Positions 22,330-35,389 of a stretch of DNA of 64,000 bases are shown in pieces. The notes under the pieces are model-generated. The model worked only from the letters and a program-made list of their open reading frames with translations. It searched no databases and had not been told where the DNA came from. How positions within the stretch are numbered: the first letter of the stretch is position 1; each line of letters opens with the position of its first letter. Where the stretch lies: positions 147,536 through 211,535 of the forward strand of contig MNCI01037719.1 in assembly GCA_015680685.1 (NCBI GenBank), in the 5' to 3' direction. Source of the DNA: Gnetum montanum (Eukaryota; Streptophyta; Gnetopsida; Gnetales; Gnetaceae). The translations under genes were made by a program, and so were the position numbers.

Positions 22330-24600
22330 GCTAGGTCAAAAGAAAGGTCTTTTTCTAGATCGATTTTCTAAACCACTAGGTTGGAAAGCTAGTTGTGAAT
22401 GTAAAGCCCTTGTAGCATTTTGTTATTGTGGCTATGGAGGAATCTTACCTTGCATGGATGGAGTAGGAGGTAACTAGGTTGAAGGTAGAGGTGTGTGTGC
22501 AGATAGATGCAGAGGATGGTATGGATATGGATTTTTCCCTCTAGAATATGGTGAATGTGTTCAGTGGTACACTAGAGGGTAATAGTGATGCTAAAATGAA
22601 CTATGACCTATAGAACTTCTTAGAGAGATAGGTTGTTGAACATAGTACCCATATGGATTTGGTTGCCTATAAGGGTACTGTTGCTTTGGTAGTGACATTT
22701 CGACAATTATTGTTGGTAACATTATTAGTATTGTTCATATGGTTGTGGAGGAGCTCCACTTGGGTAGTAAGCTTGTTGTTATTGGTAGAATTACCTAGGA
22801 TTGCCTTGAGGATAAGGTAATTGTCTAGGTGCTTGCCTACGTGCTAGTCAAGGATTCTATACATACACCCTAGACTCTTGTAAGTGTGACACCATAGGGC
22901 AAAAACCCTTTGGATGTTCATATTGACAAATGTCACAATTAGTTTCATCATCAAAGTTGGTTTCCACAACTTCCTCTACGACAATAGCTTTACACTTACC
23001 TCTTTGGTAGGCACATTTAGCTTCTTTTCACCTCCTATAGTTACAATCACCATTTTGCTCCTTGGATTCTTTAGTGATCTTCATAGCAATTTGAAATTTT
23101 TCATTCAAAGAGTCTCATAATTTATCAACCTTTGTTGAAATATTAAAAATAGATTTTTGGATGGACAAGGTTTTTCTATTCACCACTTCATCAAGTGATG
23201 ACTCTTCCTCGTCACAAAATCAGACCTCCCATTTTATGATGGAAGGATCCTTATTATACTCTTCTGCACTTTTCCTTTTTTGTAGTTCACCTTCTTCTTT
23301 TGCTACTTACTCAATCAACCTTTGAATCTGAACTCTTCATTTAGATAATCTCCCTTGGGCATACACCCCAAGAGTTCTTCTAATTTCTGCTCTAAGACCA
23401 TCTATGATGTGGCAAAGTTGTTCCCTCTAAGAATAATCATGGCTAGGGTATCGATGCCAGAGTGAATGGTATCTACCCATGGCAGCATCCAAGGGTTCAT
23501 GTGTTCCCTATTACTAGCCTTGGATTTACCTTGTTAGATTAGACACTCTAGAGTATGTCTGGTATTTGTCATTAAATAGCTCTAACATGGTACTCCATTG
23601 ATGAATGGATTTTGGTTCCAAGAACTAGTACAAGCTTTCATCTTCCTTGATGAGTGTCCTAGGGAAGAGCTTGAGTTTCTACCACTCATTTTCTATGTTC
23701 TGTAAGGTGTAGGGATCATGGAAAGCTTATAGATGTGTTTGTGGATTAGAGTTGTATCCCCCTTAAATCTTGGGATATTATTCATGTCTAAGCACTTGAT
23801 CCTACTATCTTTCATATGCCTAATTAGAATTCTAAATACCTTTGCAATGTTGAGCATGCTTCGAGTTGCCAATACAGGGTCATCATCATCACTACATCAA
23901 TGATGTTGATGATGGTTTCGGCCACCTCTTCAATCTTAGTGGCCTTCATGGTCATTTTTTTCTTGTTGATTACCTTCATCATAATTATTTTGACAATAGC
24001 TTCTATGAGAATCGACAAATGAAGAGGAATGTTCGGAATTGGATGAAGAGGATGAAGAGGAAGGTGGACCACCACTATCACCACCTCTTCATTCATTATA
24101 ACCACCAGTCTTAGATCCTTTACAATTATGATGCTTACCTAAGTCCCTACCTTGACTATTACTTTTTCCCAAACCTATTTTATGAATAATTGATCACAGG
24201 TTTAGGGTCGCACCCTCATCACTAATAACAGGAGGTGGAGAATTTTCATGTTGAAAACCTTCAAAGGGAGGATCCTCATTATCATCTTAATCTACTAGGA
24301 ATAAGGGATTAGTGTAATGTTTCCCCTTTGTAGCCTCATGATGCTTCTCCTGATATCAATCTCACTTGTGTTGTGTTTCAGTGGGATAGTGGTCCCAAGT
24401 GTCATAACCATTCACAACATATTCCTTGTGAAGATCTATGATGCCAAAATTTTTAAGGGTTTCAAGTAGCATGCTAGGCATAAATTAATCGAGGGGCAAG
24501 ATGATGTTGCCTTTCATATCATGCCATCATAGCTATTCATCCTAATGTAGGATGAAGGTGAAATTTTGTACATACTCATTTGGATAAGTATATACCACTT
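22330..24600 (-). pseudogene. E2 gag, heavily degraded
   Basis: Minus strand. The N-terminal block begins near 24590 (YPNEYVQNFTFIL), followed by an Asp/Ser-rich linker (about 24250-23880), RHMKDSRIKCLDMNNIPRF near 23820-23765, and then frameshifted core sequence (to about 23530) and helical sequence (to about 23180). The knuckle region near 22945-22900 has CDDFD-like decay and NEHPKG. The Tyr/Gln/Pro-rich tail is at about 22800-22400. Aligned over its whole length with E3 gag, but with more stops and indels. Confidence 0.75.
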
Positions 24601-24791
24601 TTCACTCTTGTGGAACTAGCAGTTTGACATCTTCAAGTCTGTGAGAAGAAGAAAATATTTTGCAAAATGAATAAAATTATCAGTGTGCTTAGTAGTTTAT
24701 ATGCCATTGAGAGTGATGTTAACCTTGAATTCATGAAATGATATAAATAATATTCACTAATGCTAGATAGCACATGTTTCAACAAACAAAG

Positions 24792-24809
24792 TCCTTGGCA
24801 ACGGTGCTA
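24792..24809 (-). other. E2 primer binding site (tRNA-Asp type)
   Basis: Minus strand TAGCACCGTTGCCAAGGA, one base from the LTR edge. Confidence 0.85.
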
Positions 24810-24810
24810 A

Positions 24811-25718
24811 TGATGAGCGGCGAGGTACCCCTACATCTAACCATACAAATCATAAGCATTCACCCATGATCCAATTGAATTCCATGGACTTTTTAGTTTC
24901 CAGTGCACTAGCCCTCTAGGAGGTGAATCTTAACTTAAGGTCATTCATTATCTTCCCAATTACATTTGTGACATACATTAGTATGGTTAAGTGTAATTGA
25001 GGCATCTAATTTTTATCATTTTGTATTTTATGATTTGGTGTTTAAAGGTAGATAAAGTAATTTGGATTAATTAATTTAATTTTAACTAATTAACTAGTAT
25101 CTAACTAATCCTAACATAAGCATTCAATTCCACTCTCTGCACATGTGTTGAATCCACATATCCACTATTGGGTTACGAAGTGCTATGCTACTAGGTGTAC
25201 TAAGCAATAACGCTACTGGGATTACCAAGTGAATAGATGTTATGCTCAAAGTGGTTGTACTTATGTGTTTAATCTATCTAGCTTATCTTGCTTAATCCTT
25301 TATTAGCCTAATTACTAGGAAACATTTAATAAAGAAATAATTGAAAACATTAAATGCATAAATAAAATATTTAACCTATCCAAAGTGTTACAAGGTATAT
25401 TAAAAAGCTCATCTTTATTGCCACAAACACTATTGTGATCAGGTATAATAATGCTTGAATAAAGATCCGTACACTTAATGACTCCTACTACAGGCACTTG
25501 GGAGAAATATTCTAACTCTCAAATGAACAAACTGCAAGAGCTTTGCTACTATGGAAAGCTTGCTACCATAAATGTGGTTGGTAGATGTCTATTTATAGCC
25601 AAAAAGTGGACATTATGTCGATGGGGCCTCATTGACGAGGTCACATCGATGGGGCCTCATTAACAAGGTCACATCGATGAGGCCTCGTTGAAATAACCAA
25701 CAAAATTGCGACTCATCA
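24811..25718 (-). repeat. E2 5' LTR
   Basis: 908 bp, TGATGAGCGG ... GACTCATCA. Minus-strand TATAAATA at 25590-25597. The array at 25615-25690 repeats CATCGATGGGGCCTCATT-like units three times, upstream of the TATA box. Confidence 0.92.
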
Positions 25719-26940
25719 GCCATCTCCCCAACAACTGAATTGGAAGAAAGAGATCTAAAAAATTAAGCATGCTTATCCATTCATTAAGCTGCTTTGATCA
25801 TTGGCTCTTCTAGGTTCATGGAAAGGTTTAAGTTGAATAACTATTTCTTGTTTAGGTTTTTAGGTTTGTATATTAACATGGTTCCAAAAGGAAATGTTTC
25901 ATAGATAATATAAGGCCTTTCCCACAATGTTTAGAATGTAGTTCTTTGTGGTATGTGTGTGGGATTCCAGTATCAAACCCTATCTCCTGGTTGAAATTTC
26001 ACTTTCCTAATTCTAAGGTCATGTCGGTGTGTATTAAATGCCTTATGTACTTTGTTAGATGATAGGGCCACCAATGGATTCTCATTTAGCATGTTGAGTT
26101 TCATTAACATTTCTTTTTATGCTAGGCTAAGGTCAAGGCAAAGGTCACAAGTGGTTGATAGTGATACACAAGCTTGTAGGGTGAGTAGCCAATAGAAAGT
26201 TTTCAAGTGAAGTGATAAGCCCAAAGGGCATTATTGAGTTTGATGCTTCAATCCCTCCTATATTTACTAATGGTTCATGTTAGTTTTTTTGTGATCTCCT
26301 TATTTGTAACTTCCACTTGAACATTAGCTTAGGGGTGGTAGGATGTTGTTAGTTTATGTTTAACCCCCAAGCTTTGCATAAGAATTTGAAATGTGATGCC
26401 TATAAAATGAGTTGTATTATCAAAAAAAAGTGCATGTGACATCCCAAACCTATTTACAACATGTTGTTGTACAAATTGAGTAGTTGTAGAAGATGTGCAA
26501 TTGGTGATGGTCGCAACTTCTACCCACATTGTATAGTAGTCAACAGCTACTATGATGTATGCCTTTCCATTGGACATGGAAGTGATGGAACCCATGAAAT
26601 CGATGCCCCAAATATCAAAGGGCTCTAGTAATTAGATCCACTATTGAGAGTTTTTCATACAAGTAGTCATCCCACCATCACGTTGGCAACTTTCACAGGA
26701 GCAAACGAAGTGATGAGCATCCCTGAAGAGTGTTGGTCGATAATACCTTGCCATGAGGATCTTAATGATTGTATGTATCCTAGAATAGTGGCCCCCACAA
26801 GGACCCTCATGAGCATCTTAGAGAATGCACAATTGGTCATTATCAGGTACATACCATCGAACTAGCTCATGGGCACACAACTTATAAAGGTTTCTATTGA
26901 TTTCCATGAAGTGTTTTTCCTGGTAAAGAAACTACTCTTT
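25719..26940 (-). pseudogene. E5 integrase
   Basis: Minus-strand integrase of the outermost element, resuming at 25724 after the E2 insertion. The catalytic core at 26595-26329 reads YIIVAVDYYTMWVEV, then FFDNTTHF (second Asp present) and KHKLTTSYHP. The zinc-binding region with a HEGPC-like segment lies at about 26880-26690. C-terminal sequence with the NPISW-like decay of the EKFQ region is at 26000-25860. Stops throughout. Confidence 0.8.
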
Positions 26941-28480
26941 CTTCCTATTTTCCCAATCCTATAGCATCTCATGAGTAAGAAGGTAGGTGAGAATTCCATC
27001 ATACCAATTAGTTTAAGTGGGCACTTATTCAGTTATAGCTTTAGCAAAGAGGAGCTCATCAAGAAACTAATCTAAAAGTGGGCTCTCCTCTTCTTTGTTG
27101 TCCCATCTCAACTAAGATAAGTGGTCAGCAATCATGTTCTTAGTTCCTTTATGACCTACCATTGTTAGATTGAATTCTTGTAAGATCACTAGCCATTGTA
27201 TGATACAAAGGCTTACTATTAGCTTATTCACCAAGAACTAGATTGCATTGTGGTCTATGTGCACAAACACCTTGTATCCAAGCACATAGTGCTTGAATTT
27301 TCCCAAGGCATACACTACTACCATTAGTTCTTTCTCTATTATGGTGTAGTTTAGTTGCGCACCTAGAATGCTCCTGCTCACACAGTGGATGTAGTAAGGG
27401 TGTTTCTGATTATTCAACTACGTGAGCATGGCTCCCAAGGTATAATTGGATGTATCCATCATGATGTACAATGGTTTAGACTAGTTAAGTGCTCATAGAA
27501 TTAGAGTTTTCATGCATCTTTTTTTGAGTTGTTGGAATGCATGCTCACATTCCTTAGTTTAGACAAATGAAGCATCCTTCTTTGTCAACTCTACTAATGG
27601 TTTATCAATCTTAGAGAAATTCTTGATGAAGCATCGATAGTAGCTAACGTGACCAAGGAATGACCTCATATCTTTAACTATTTTTGGATGTCAGGTAACT
27701 TCTTAGATAACCCTTATTTTTTTAGGGTCCACCTTGATCCCTTTTTTTGAAATTATGTGCCCTAAAACAATGGCTCCTTGGACCATCAAGTGGCTTTTTT
27801 GCTAGTTGATCATAAGGTTTATCTCTATGCACCTTTTTAGCACTTGCTTAAGATGGTCTAGGGCTTGCTCAAATGTAGCCCCATAGGTCGAGAAGTCATC
27901 CATGAATACTTTCACCGCTCTACCAATCTATTACTGGAAAATGCTCAGGACAAAGTGTTGGAATGTGGTAAGGGCATTGCATAGGCTAAATGACATCTTT
28001 CTGTATGTGAAAATTCCCCAAGGACTTATGAATGTGATTTTGGCCTAATCCTTTGGTGCTATTTGGATTTGGTTATACCCACTATAACCATCCAAAAAAT
28101 TATAATAGTAATGCTTAGAAATTGTGTCCAACACTTAGTTCACAAATGATAAAGGAAAATGATCCTTAAATGTTTCCATGTTTAGCAGCCTAAAATCAAT
28201 GTAGACCCTTCATTTTCCACCTATTCTTTAGCATTATAATGAGTGGCTAATCCACTCATTGTCCACAATGGGATAGATGAACCCCATCTTAAGGAGTTGT
28301 TTGATCTCCTCTTTGACAATCTAATTTAGTTTGGGGTTCAACCATTGTTGTAACTACCTCTTTACTTCCATGGATGAATATGTGTAAATGCAATTCTAGC
28401 ATATCTTTAGATTAATTCCAGTCAGTTCATGATATGATCAAGCAAAGGTTGTTAGCCATTTGTTGACCACTTCCAATAGC
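26941..28480 (-). pseudogene. E5 reverse transcriptase and RNase H
   Basis: Minus strand. The catalytic FMDD lies at 27906-27895, in VKVFMDDFSTYGAT. Downstream sequence matches the RT thumb and RNase H of E2 position by position (27840-27150). Upstream motifs (28300-28000) match the fingers and palm region of E2 20900-21200. Numerous stops and small indels. Confidence 0.82.
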
Positions 28481-28699
28481 TTCTTTTTTTTCATAGGAGC
28501 AAGGTTAGTGTTGATAATGACCAACTTTCCATTTTTTAGAAAAGCATATTCTATTATGGCTAGTAGAGTTTTTAATTCAAGGGGCTCCTATTTAAAGCTC
28601 TTAGGAATTTCCAACTCTCCCCAATTGATGTCATTAGGTTCATCAAAGTGTTGGTGATGGATTTGCTTTATTTCATCCATGCTTTCAATCTAAACACTT

Positions 28700-29345
28700 G
28701 TCAAGCTCTTAGTTTGTTTCATGCACAATGTTGAACTACTTTTAGATTTAGCTATGAGTCACTAGGTACCCTCTTATTTTGTGGTTGCTGCATACTTTCC
28801 CTTTGCACTTTTGTGACATCTACACACTGCCTACATGCTATGATGGTCATGCTTTTAATTGTTCATAATTTCTGCATGCAATGGCACCTTATGTTACTGT
28901 ACATGATGCATGGAACATACTACCTCTTAATTTTTCCAAAGTTATTTCCTTGAAAATATTAAAGGAAAGGTCTCTGATTCCCAGTCATGCATCTATTGAG
29001 CTTAGCCAAGTCCTTCCCATGATGATTGGGCAGTCCCCCTTATAGTTGTCTAGTCAGAAAACTAAGAAGTCAATAGGATATGACCACCCATAAATGATGG
29101 TCATAATGTCCTCCACCAATTCAAAGGGAACAATGATGGAATGATCTGATAACTTAAGATGACTAGTACTCTTCTTAAGAGGAGGTAGGTTCTAGGCTTT
29201 GTACTTTTCATGTAAGATCAAATTGACACCAGAACTTGAGTCCAGAAGAGCCTTGCAAAGCTCATTCCCAGTGATTTAGAGGTAAATTAAGGAACTTCTA
29301 GGATTAGATCTATTCATGGGAAGGTGGCCAACCTTTCTCCAATTT
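28700..29345 (-). pseudogene. E5 retropepsin-like protease
   Basis: Minus strand. Active-site segment ALLDSSSGVNLI near 29255-29215, Asp kept, Gly replaced by Ser as in E3. The C-terminal block near 29035-28990 corresponds to PIIMG.. in the other copies. Broken by stops. Confidence 0.7.
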
Positions 29346-29399
29346 GTGACTACATAAGTCAACATTATAGTATGCACTTTGGAAGGTGTTTGGTTTGAA

Positions 29400-31407
29400 G
29401 GATTGTTAAAAGATGTTGTAGAGGAGGAAGAAGAAGTAGGATCATCAGTCATAGGTGTATTTGAGGGCTTAGTAGGACTATTGGTTCTAAAAAAATGTCA
29501 TTTCAAGACTTATTATTCAAACCATATGGCTGAGAAGTTGGTTGTAAATTAACATTCTTTGTGGCATTTCTTTGCTACAACTAGGCTAGAATTTCACCTT
29601 GCGTGGATGGAATGGATGGAAACTGAGTTGAGGGTGGAGGTACATGTGCAAAAGGATGAGGAGGGTAAAATGGAAATGGGGATTCCCATCTTAGATATTA
29701 TGCTCTATAATGCTTAGGAGGGTAGTAGTGGTGTTGGAAAGAGGTGTGACTAGAAGAGTTATGTAGAGAAATTGACTATTGAACATAATACTGGTATGGA
29801 TCTGGTTATTTGTAAGGGTACTAATGCCTTGGTGGTGGCATCCCCCATGATTGTGGGTGCTACCACTATTGATACTACTCATGAGGTTAAGGTGGAGCTT
29901 CACTCAGATAGTAGGCTTGTTGGTGGAATTGCCTCTAGTTACCTTCACGGTAAAGCAACCTCCTAGGTGCTTGTCTTTTTGTCAATATAGGATTCAAAGT
30001 ATATATCTCAGATTCTTGCAAGTGTGATAGAACTAGGAAACATTCCTTAGGATGCTCGTATTGGAAAATGTTATACCCACCATCATCATTTATTTTGGAA
30101 TTCACAACCTCTTTAATAGCAACAACTTTTCCCTTATTCCTCTTATGGGCATGTTTAGCTTCATTCTCCTTCAATCACAAATGCTACCTTGCTCTTGCAA
30201 CTCCTCTACAATTCTGAGAGTAGTTTGAAAATTTTCACCCAAATATTCCCATATTTTGCCTACCTTGGCTAATATTTCATAAACATATTTATGTATTGTT
30301 AAGGTTTTATGTTGCACCACTTCATCAACTAGTGCCTCCCCCTCATTGTAATAGAATTGAACCTTTCTTTTGCACTTGGAAGGATCCCAGTTGTACTCCT
30401 CTACACTTTCTTTCTTTCTTAGCTCATCCTCTTCTTTGGCCACCTACTCAATTAGCCTTTGGATCTGATAAGCCCTTAGCTTTGAAAGCCTTCCCTGGGC
30501 ATAGAGCCCAAGAGTTATCCTTGTTTCTGTTTGGAGCCCATCTATGATATCACATAGTTGGTCCTTTGAGAATAGCCATGGCTTAGGCATTAGTATAATA
30601 TAGAGTAATTCCTATCCATAACCACATCAATAATTCATGTATTCCTTATTTCCAACCTTGGATCTGCTATCCCAAGTTAGACACTTAGGAGTAAATTTGA
30701 TACTTATCATTAGAGAGTTCAAGCATTGTACTCCACCATCTGATTGATTCTAGTTCTAAGGACTGGTATCAGCTTTTAGCCTCCTTGATGAGTGTCTTAG
30801 GGAATAACTTCAATTTATGCCATTCATTCTCAACGTTCTATAAGGCACATGCCTCGTGAAATGCCTGGAGATGATTTTTTGGATCAGAATTGTATCTCCC
30901 TTTAAATTTTAGGATATTGTTCATGTCCAACCATTTGATCTAGCTATCTTTCATGTGTTGTGTTGGAATTATCATGGCCTCCGCAATGTTCAACATATTT
31001 TTGGTTACAAGTAAAGGCTCATCATAGTCATGGCCCTTGTGATGGCCATGATGCCTATGATGCCCTTTGCTATCCCTTCTTTCTCTATGGTGGGCCTCCA
31101 TTGATTGCCCACTCCCCTAGTCTCTACTCTTTTGGTAAGGTGTATGATCATCTTCGTCCTACCAATTACCTCCATCATGATCTCTCCCTCTGTAACTTTA
31201 ATTAGAGTTGGAGGAGGAAGATGATGAGGATGACAAGGACAAAGAGGAAGGATAGACAACACCAAAATGATGTTTGCTACTCCTTTTCTTTAGTCCCATC
31301 CATGATCACCATGTTTATCTTTATTGTGATGCTTATCATTATTTCTATCTTAACTCCTTCCTTTAGGGCCCCCATGGTCATGGGACCTATTCTTCCTTGA
31401 ACCAGGG
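29400..31407 (-). pseudogene. E5 gag, main part
   Basis: Minus strand. The charged linker is near 31300-31005, the gag core near 30950-30640, and the helical part with KKESVEEYNWDPSKCKRKV in 30443-30171. The knuckle region lies near 30080-30035 (YNIFQYEHPKECF, two of the Cys lost). The Gln/Tyr/Pro tail follows to 29600. The N-terminal part is separated by the E4 insertion and continues at 44139. Confidence 0.75.
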
Positions 31408-32240
31408 TGATCACTAAGTGTTCATGTGTGATCTGATCAAATTTCATGGACTTATAGCCTTCTAAGTACACTGGTCTCTAGGAAGTGAAGTTAATCATTG
31501 CAATCATTTGTTGTCTTCACAATTACACTTGTGATATGCAAAGGCATGATTAAATGTAATTGAGGCATATGATTTTAATTATTTTTATGTTTTATGTTTT
31601 GGATGCTTAAAATAAAGGATGAAAAGAATGAAGTAATTTAATTGCTAATTTAATCTAACTAACTAATGTCTAACTAATCCTAACATAAGCATTCGGTCCT
31701 ACTTTTTGTACTCATCTTAAACACATATAATGCTACTAGGTTACCAAATGTTAAGCATTGATGGGATTATCATGCTTCATGCTCATATTTGTAGTGGTTG
31801 TGCTTATGTGCTTAATTATTAAATCATTATTTAACCTAGCTAGCTTAATTACTTAATTAGCTTAATCACTTGAAAGCATTAAATAAAATTGTTGAAAACA
31901 TTGAATGCATAAGAAAATATTTAATCTAGTCAAAGTGTTGCAAGGTTTTTTTGAAAGTTTATCTTTATTGCTACACACACTATTGGGTCTTAGGTATAAC
32001 AGTGCTTGAATAAAGATCTGTACACTTAATGACTTCTATTATAGGAATTTGGGAAAATATTCTAACTTTAGGGAAGAAAAACTGTAAGAGCTATGCTACA
32101 CTATGATAAAAGATGCCATAAACATGGTAGGTGAGCACGTATTTATAGACAAAATAGACACTACATCAATGGGGACACATCAACGCATCAAATCATGTGT
32201 TGAAGGGGTCCAATCAATGTAGCCAATTTACGATTCATCA
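31408..32240 (-). repeat. E4 3' LTR with terminal deletion
   Basis: 833 bp. The first four bases TGAT are followed by sequence found about 40 bp into the 5' LTR copy (43268), so roughly 36 bp just inside the terminus are missing. It ends GATTCATCA. Minus-strand TATAAATA at 32140-32147. Confidence 0.85.
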
Positions 32241-32252
32241 TACCCCCACAAT
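32241..32252 (-). other. E4 polypurine tract (decayed)
   Basis: Minus strand ATTGTGGGGGTA directly before the 3' LTR; in E2 and E3 the same place reads GTCATGGGGGTA. Confidence 0.7.
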
Positions 32253-32439
32253 TGAATGAAAAATCATCCTCAAGCTTTTTACAAATTTGAAAAACTATGA
32301 AATTATTGACTAATTATAGACATATGACAAACACAAACAAACACTAAGTACTTGTGTGTATGAATATACAATCATTATAAAATTTTTTGGTGTTTAGGAC
32401 TACAAAATTGAACACTAAGATAAAATTGGCAAACATAAT

Positions 32440-34862
32440 CCCTTTGATGACGTGAAGATGATGAAGAAGATTAAATAGCCCTAGGTGGTGGAGGCTCTTG
32501 CTTCACATGCATGTGGTGGTTGAGGTTGTTATTATTGTCTTATTACTACTGTTGCAACTTTTGATGAAAGATAGAAAACATACAATAATGCTTTCATCTT
32601 CTCTTACTTACTCCTGATATCATGCATGGTCCACGCAGCTTTGCCAATGTGGGCCGAAATGGGCACATCCTAAGGATGGGACATTGTTGGAAAAAACTTA
32701 TTAACATTGAAGAACTAGATAGCAAATTGTTTGCATTTGATGTTGAATTCCTTGATTGCATTTTGCAATTCTTGGTAATCATTTATTCTTCTAGCTAGGT
32801 TCTTAGTAGTTGATCTTTGATCAGTGAATCTTACCATGAAAATTTCAAGTTTAGCATTTACAGTCTCAAGATTTTGCTATGTCTCCTTGTGATGCATTAA
32901 ATTTGCCTTGTACAACAAGTATGAGTTGGCTATCTATTTCTCTAACTCTGACCATGGTTATCCAATAGTCAACATTGCCAAGTTTCCATATCGAAGATTG
33001 GTAAGTTCCATATGTATAGTCATCTTCTCAATCTACAATCCCTTCATGTAGATGTCCACTTTATTGTATGCATCCAACCTATCAATGAAGGGTTACCATA
33101 CTTGTCATCCTTATTAGATTTATTTGAGGGCCTTAATAACTTTTACCTAAGTCATCTATATGTGTATTTTATTAACTTCCTTTTGTAGGTCAACTTGATC
33201 TCTATATGTGTCTTTCATTAACTTTCTTTTGCACTTTAGCCATTTTGAGTTGTCCATCCAAAATGATGCATTTACCCTTTTCTTCAAGTAGCTTTGACTA
33301 AGTTGCAGTGATGTTATCTAGAAAATCAAAGATATTCAAACTTGGTCACCCAGTTTCCACCAGTTAGTCCATCAGCTCTTCATGCTAGGTTACACTGAAC
33401 TTGTTGCTAACTATGCCTATGGACCTATGCACATCCCTAAGTGCAAAAATGTCTAATATAGATGCCACAAGTGCATTCAATACATTGGTGATTCAATCAA
33501 CAACTACTTTTCCTACTATCTCTTACCCTTGGTGTTCCATCACCAAGACAGTTGCCCCATCACCCTCTTCCAAGTGCATCGAAAAGGTAGCAACATTTCC
33601 AAAGATTTTTAGGAGTTGTTGTTGTTCTGAGAAAGACATTGTTACTGCTTAGGCACTAGGATTTGACCTTGCAAGTATAGAATATTAGTCCACCTTCCTC
33701 CATTTGACTAATTACTTAAGCCACTTCTTTTAGGTGACTCATTGTAGGATGGAACACAGATGGATCCCCACCACTTATTTCTGCTTGTTGCTCCTACTCA
33801 CGTAAGAGCTACTTTCAGATTTTTCATAGGCACTTAATGGCAGTGTAGGCCTTTAGCATTATTTCTTGAGTGGGTGGTGGAGGTGGCAGTTACTACTTCT
33901 CTTATTTGGACATGACATGGGTCTTGTCTTTCATCATTTCAGACTAGCAAACAATGGGAGTATGCCTGATTGTGTCATTTGCATAGCAAACTATCCCTAT
34001 CCTTTTCTAGATTTTTCTGATTAGGCATGGAAAGGGTAGGATTTTCCTTCCACGTTCATTTTCTTGAAGAACTTTTCTATCTCTCCATATAGGTTAGTTG
34101 TGCAAGGTTTACAAAGAATTTCTTACTTAAAGAGGTACATGCATAGGCATAGAAAGTAATTACCTTGTTGGACCTCACCATTGAATTAAGGTGATAAGTC
34201 ACTATCTTGAAGTATATGTGCTCCACTAGTGTGAGAACACTAAGCTCATTGCGGTTAACTCCATAACACTGTTGGGTCCACTCCTTTTTCTCCTTTGGAT
34301 CTACTTACATGGAGATCTCTGCCAAATGGATCCCAAAATTAGATAGACTAAGAGCATGTGCAATAGCTTCCACTAAGTAAGACACCTGAATGTCCTTGAT
34401 TTTTATAGTGGCTCCTTCCTTTCTACTATTTTAGAAGAGATATGTCTCTCCTATGTATCAATCTCCATTGGAAGTGATGATTGGCCATATGGGAAAGTTT
34501 TGCATCTACATCTTAACTTCTGCTAGACCATGTTTTAAGAATGGTCCAAAGTTTAGTTCTTGGAGAACTAAGCATTGGACATCATGAGGCTTGATCATAT
34601 TAATGCAGGCTTGTGTCAATTCGACCTCAAGTCTTGGTATGGGCCTTGGTGTCTCTCCTTGATGAGATTATTTAACTACAACCTCTTATTTTGGAATCTA
34701 TCAAAAAAATTCCACTTTGGGCTCTTCCCAAAGAGGTCCTATTGCATGAGTTTTTTTTGCTTGCTCTTTGGCTTGTTCTTGCTACTCTTTTTCAACTCTA
34801 GGTTGTTTGTCCCTTTGTTGGGATGGTCTTCCTTCCTATGACTATTTCAATCTTTGTGCCAT
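32440..34862 (-). pseudogene. E4 third ORF after pol, degraded
   Basis: Decayed counterpart of the E2 third ORF, colinear over its length. Start taken at ATG 34862-34860 (MAQRLK). The conserved domain lies near 34300-33830, including the segment matching LPFPCLI at about 34040-34015. A Pro-rich stretch follows near 33885. The helical C-terminal half runs to about 32450. More stops than in E2. Between the two copies the domain order is the same, which supports a genuine third ORF in this family rather than chance similarity. Function unknown. Confidence 0.65.
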
Positions 34863-35308
34863 CTATAATCACAACACGACTAAGGGTTAGCAGTTAATGT
34901 GTAACTTGAAACAATTGGGATACCTTATCTCTTTGTGGAAGTTACATTTAGCTAAGTTGTGATCATGGCTAATTTGATCATTTCAATTATTATTTTATTT
35001 CCATTTTAATATTAATAAGTAATCTTAGGTTTATTGGCATTTTTTGGAAGGGTTAAACTCTCAAAAATTAATGGTTTAATATTATTCTATTCATTAACCC
35101 TTTGGAAGAGTTAGAAAATTTTTGAAAACTTTTCATCATAAACCTTAAGGTTTGTAGCCTCCACGACTAAGAGCTTATCTTTGGTAGCTACAAGATCGAA
35201 GAATAGAGTGATTTGGACAAATGGAATGAAAGTTATAGGCTCTGAAAAATTCCAAAATCTCCCCTCCCATTTTCAAGAAAATGACAAAAATTCCTAAGTG
35301 TTGGGTGG

Positions 35309-35385
35309 TATTTATAGAATTTTTGTGCTACATTTACAGGGCCTAGTCAACGAGGTTGATCGCGTTGACTGGGCCTAGTCGACAT
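35309..35385 (-). promoter_or_regulatory. E4 internal palindrome array plus TATA box
   Basis: Minus strand: inverted words built on GTCGACTAGGCCCAGTCAACG and its partner GTTGACTAGGCC (35385-35340), then TATAAATA (35316-35309), followed about 450 bp later by the third ORF start. Position and layout match the E2 cassette at 9785-9885; the palindrome sequence has diverged, from GAGGCCTC to a TAGGCC type. Confidence 0.5.
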
Positions 35386-35389
35386 GGCT

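Larger units (their letters stand above)
5392..25718 (-). mobile_element. E2: full-structure Athila/Tat-like element, split by E3
   Basis: Complete minus-strand LTR element inserted in E5, with a perfect 5-bp target duplication gccat at 5387-5391 and 25719-25723. Order in the minus direction: 5' LTR 25718-24811, primer site, gag, protease, RT, RNase H, integrase, [E3 insertion 18572-11490], untranslated region, internal palindrome/TATA cassette, third ORF, polypurine tract, 3' LTR 6314-5392. Without E3 it is about 13.2 kb. All ORFs carry stops and frameshifts. By eye the two LTRs differ more (about 1 base in 10) than the LTRs of E3 do, which agrees with E3 being the younger insertion. Confidence 0.92.
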
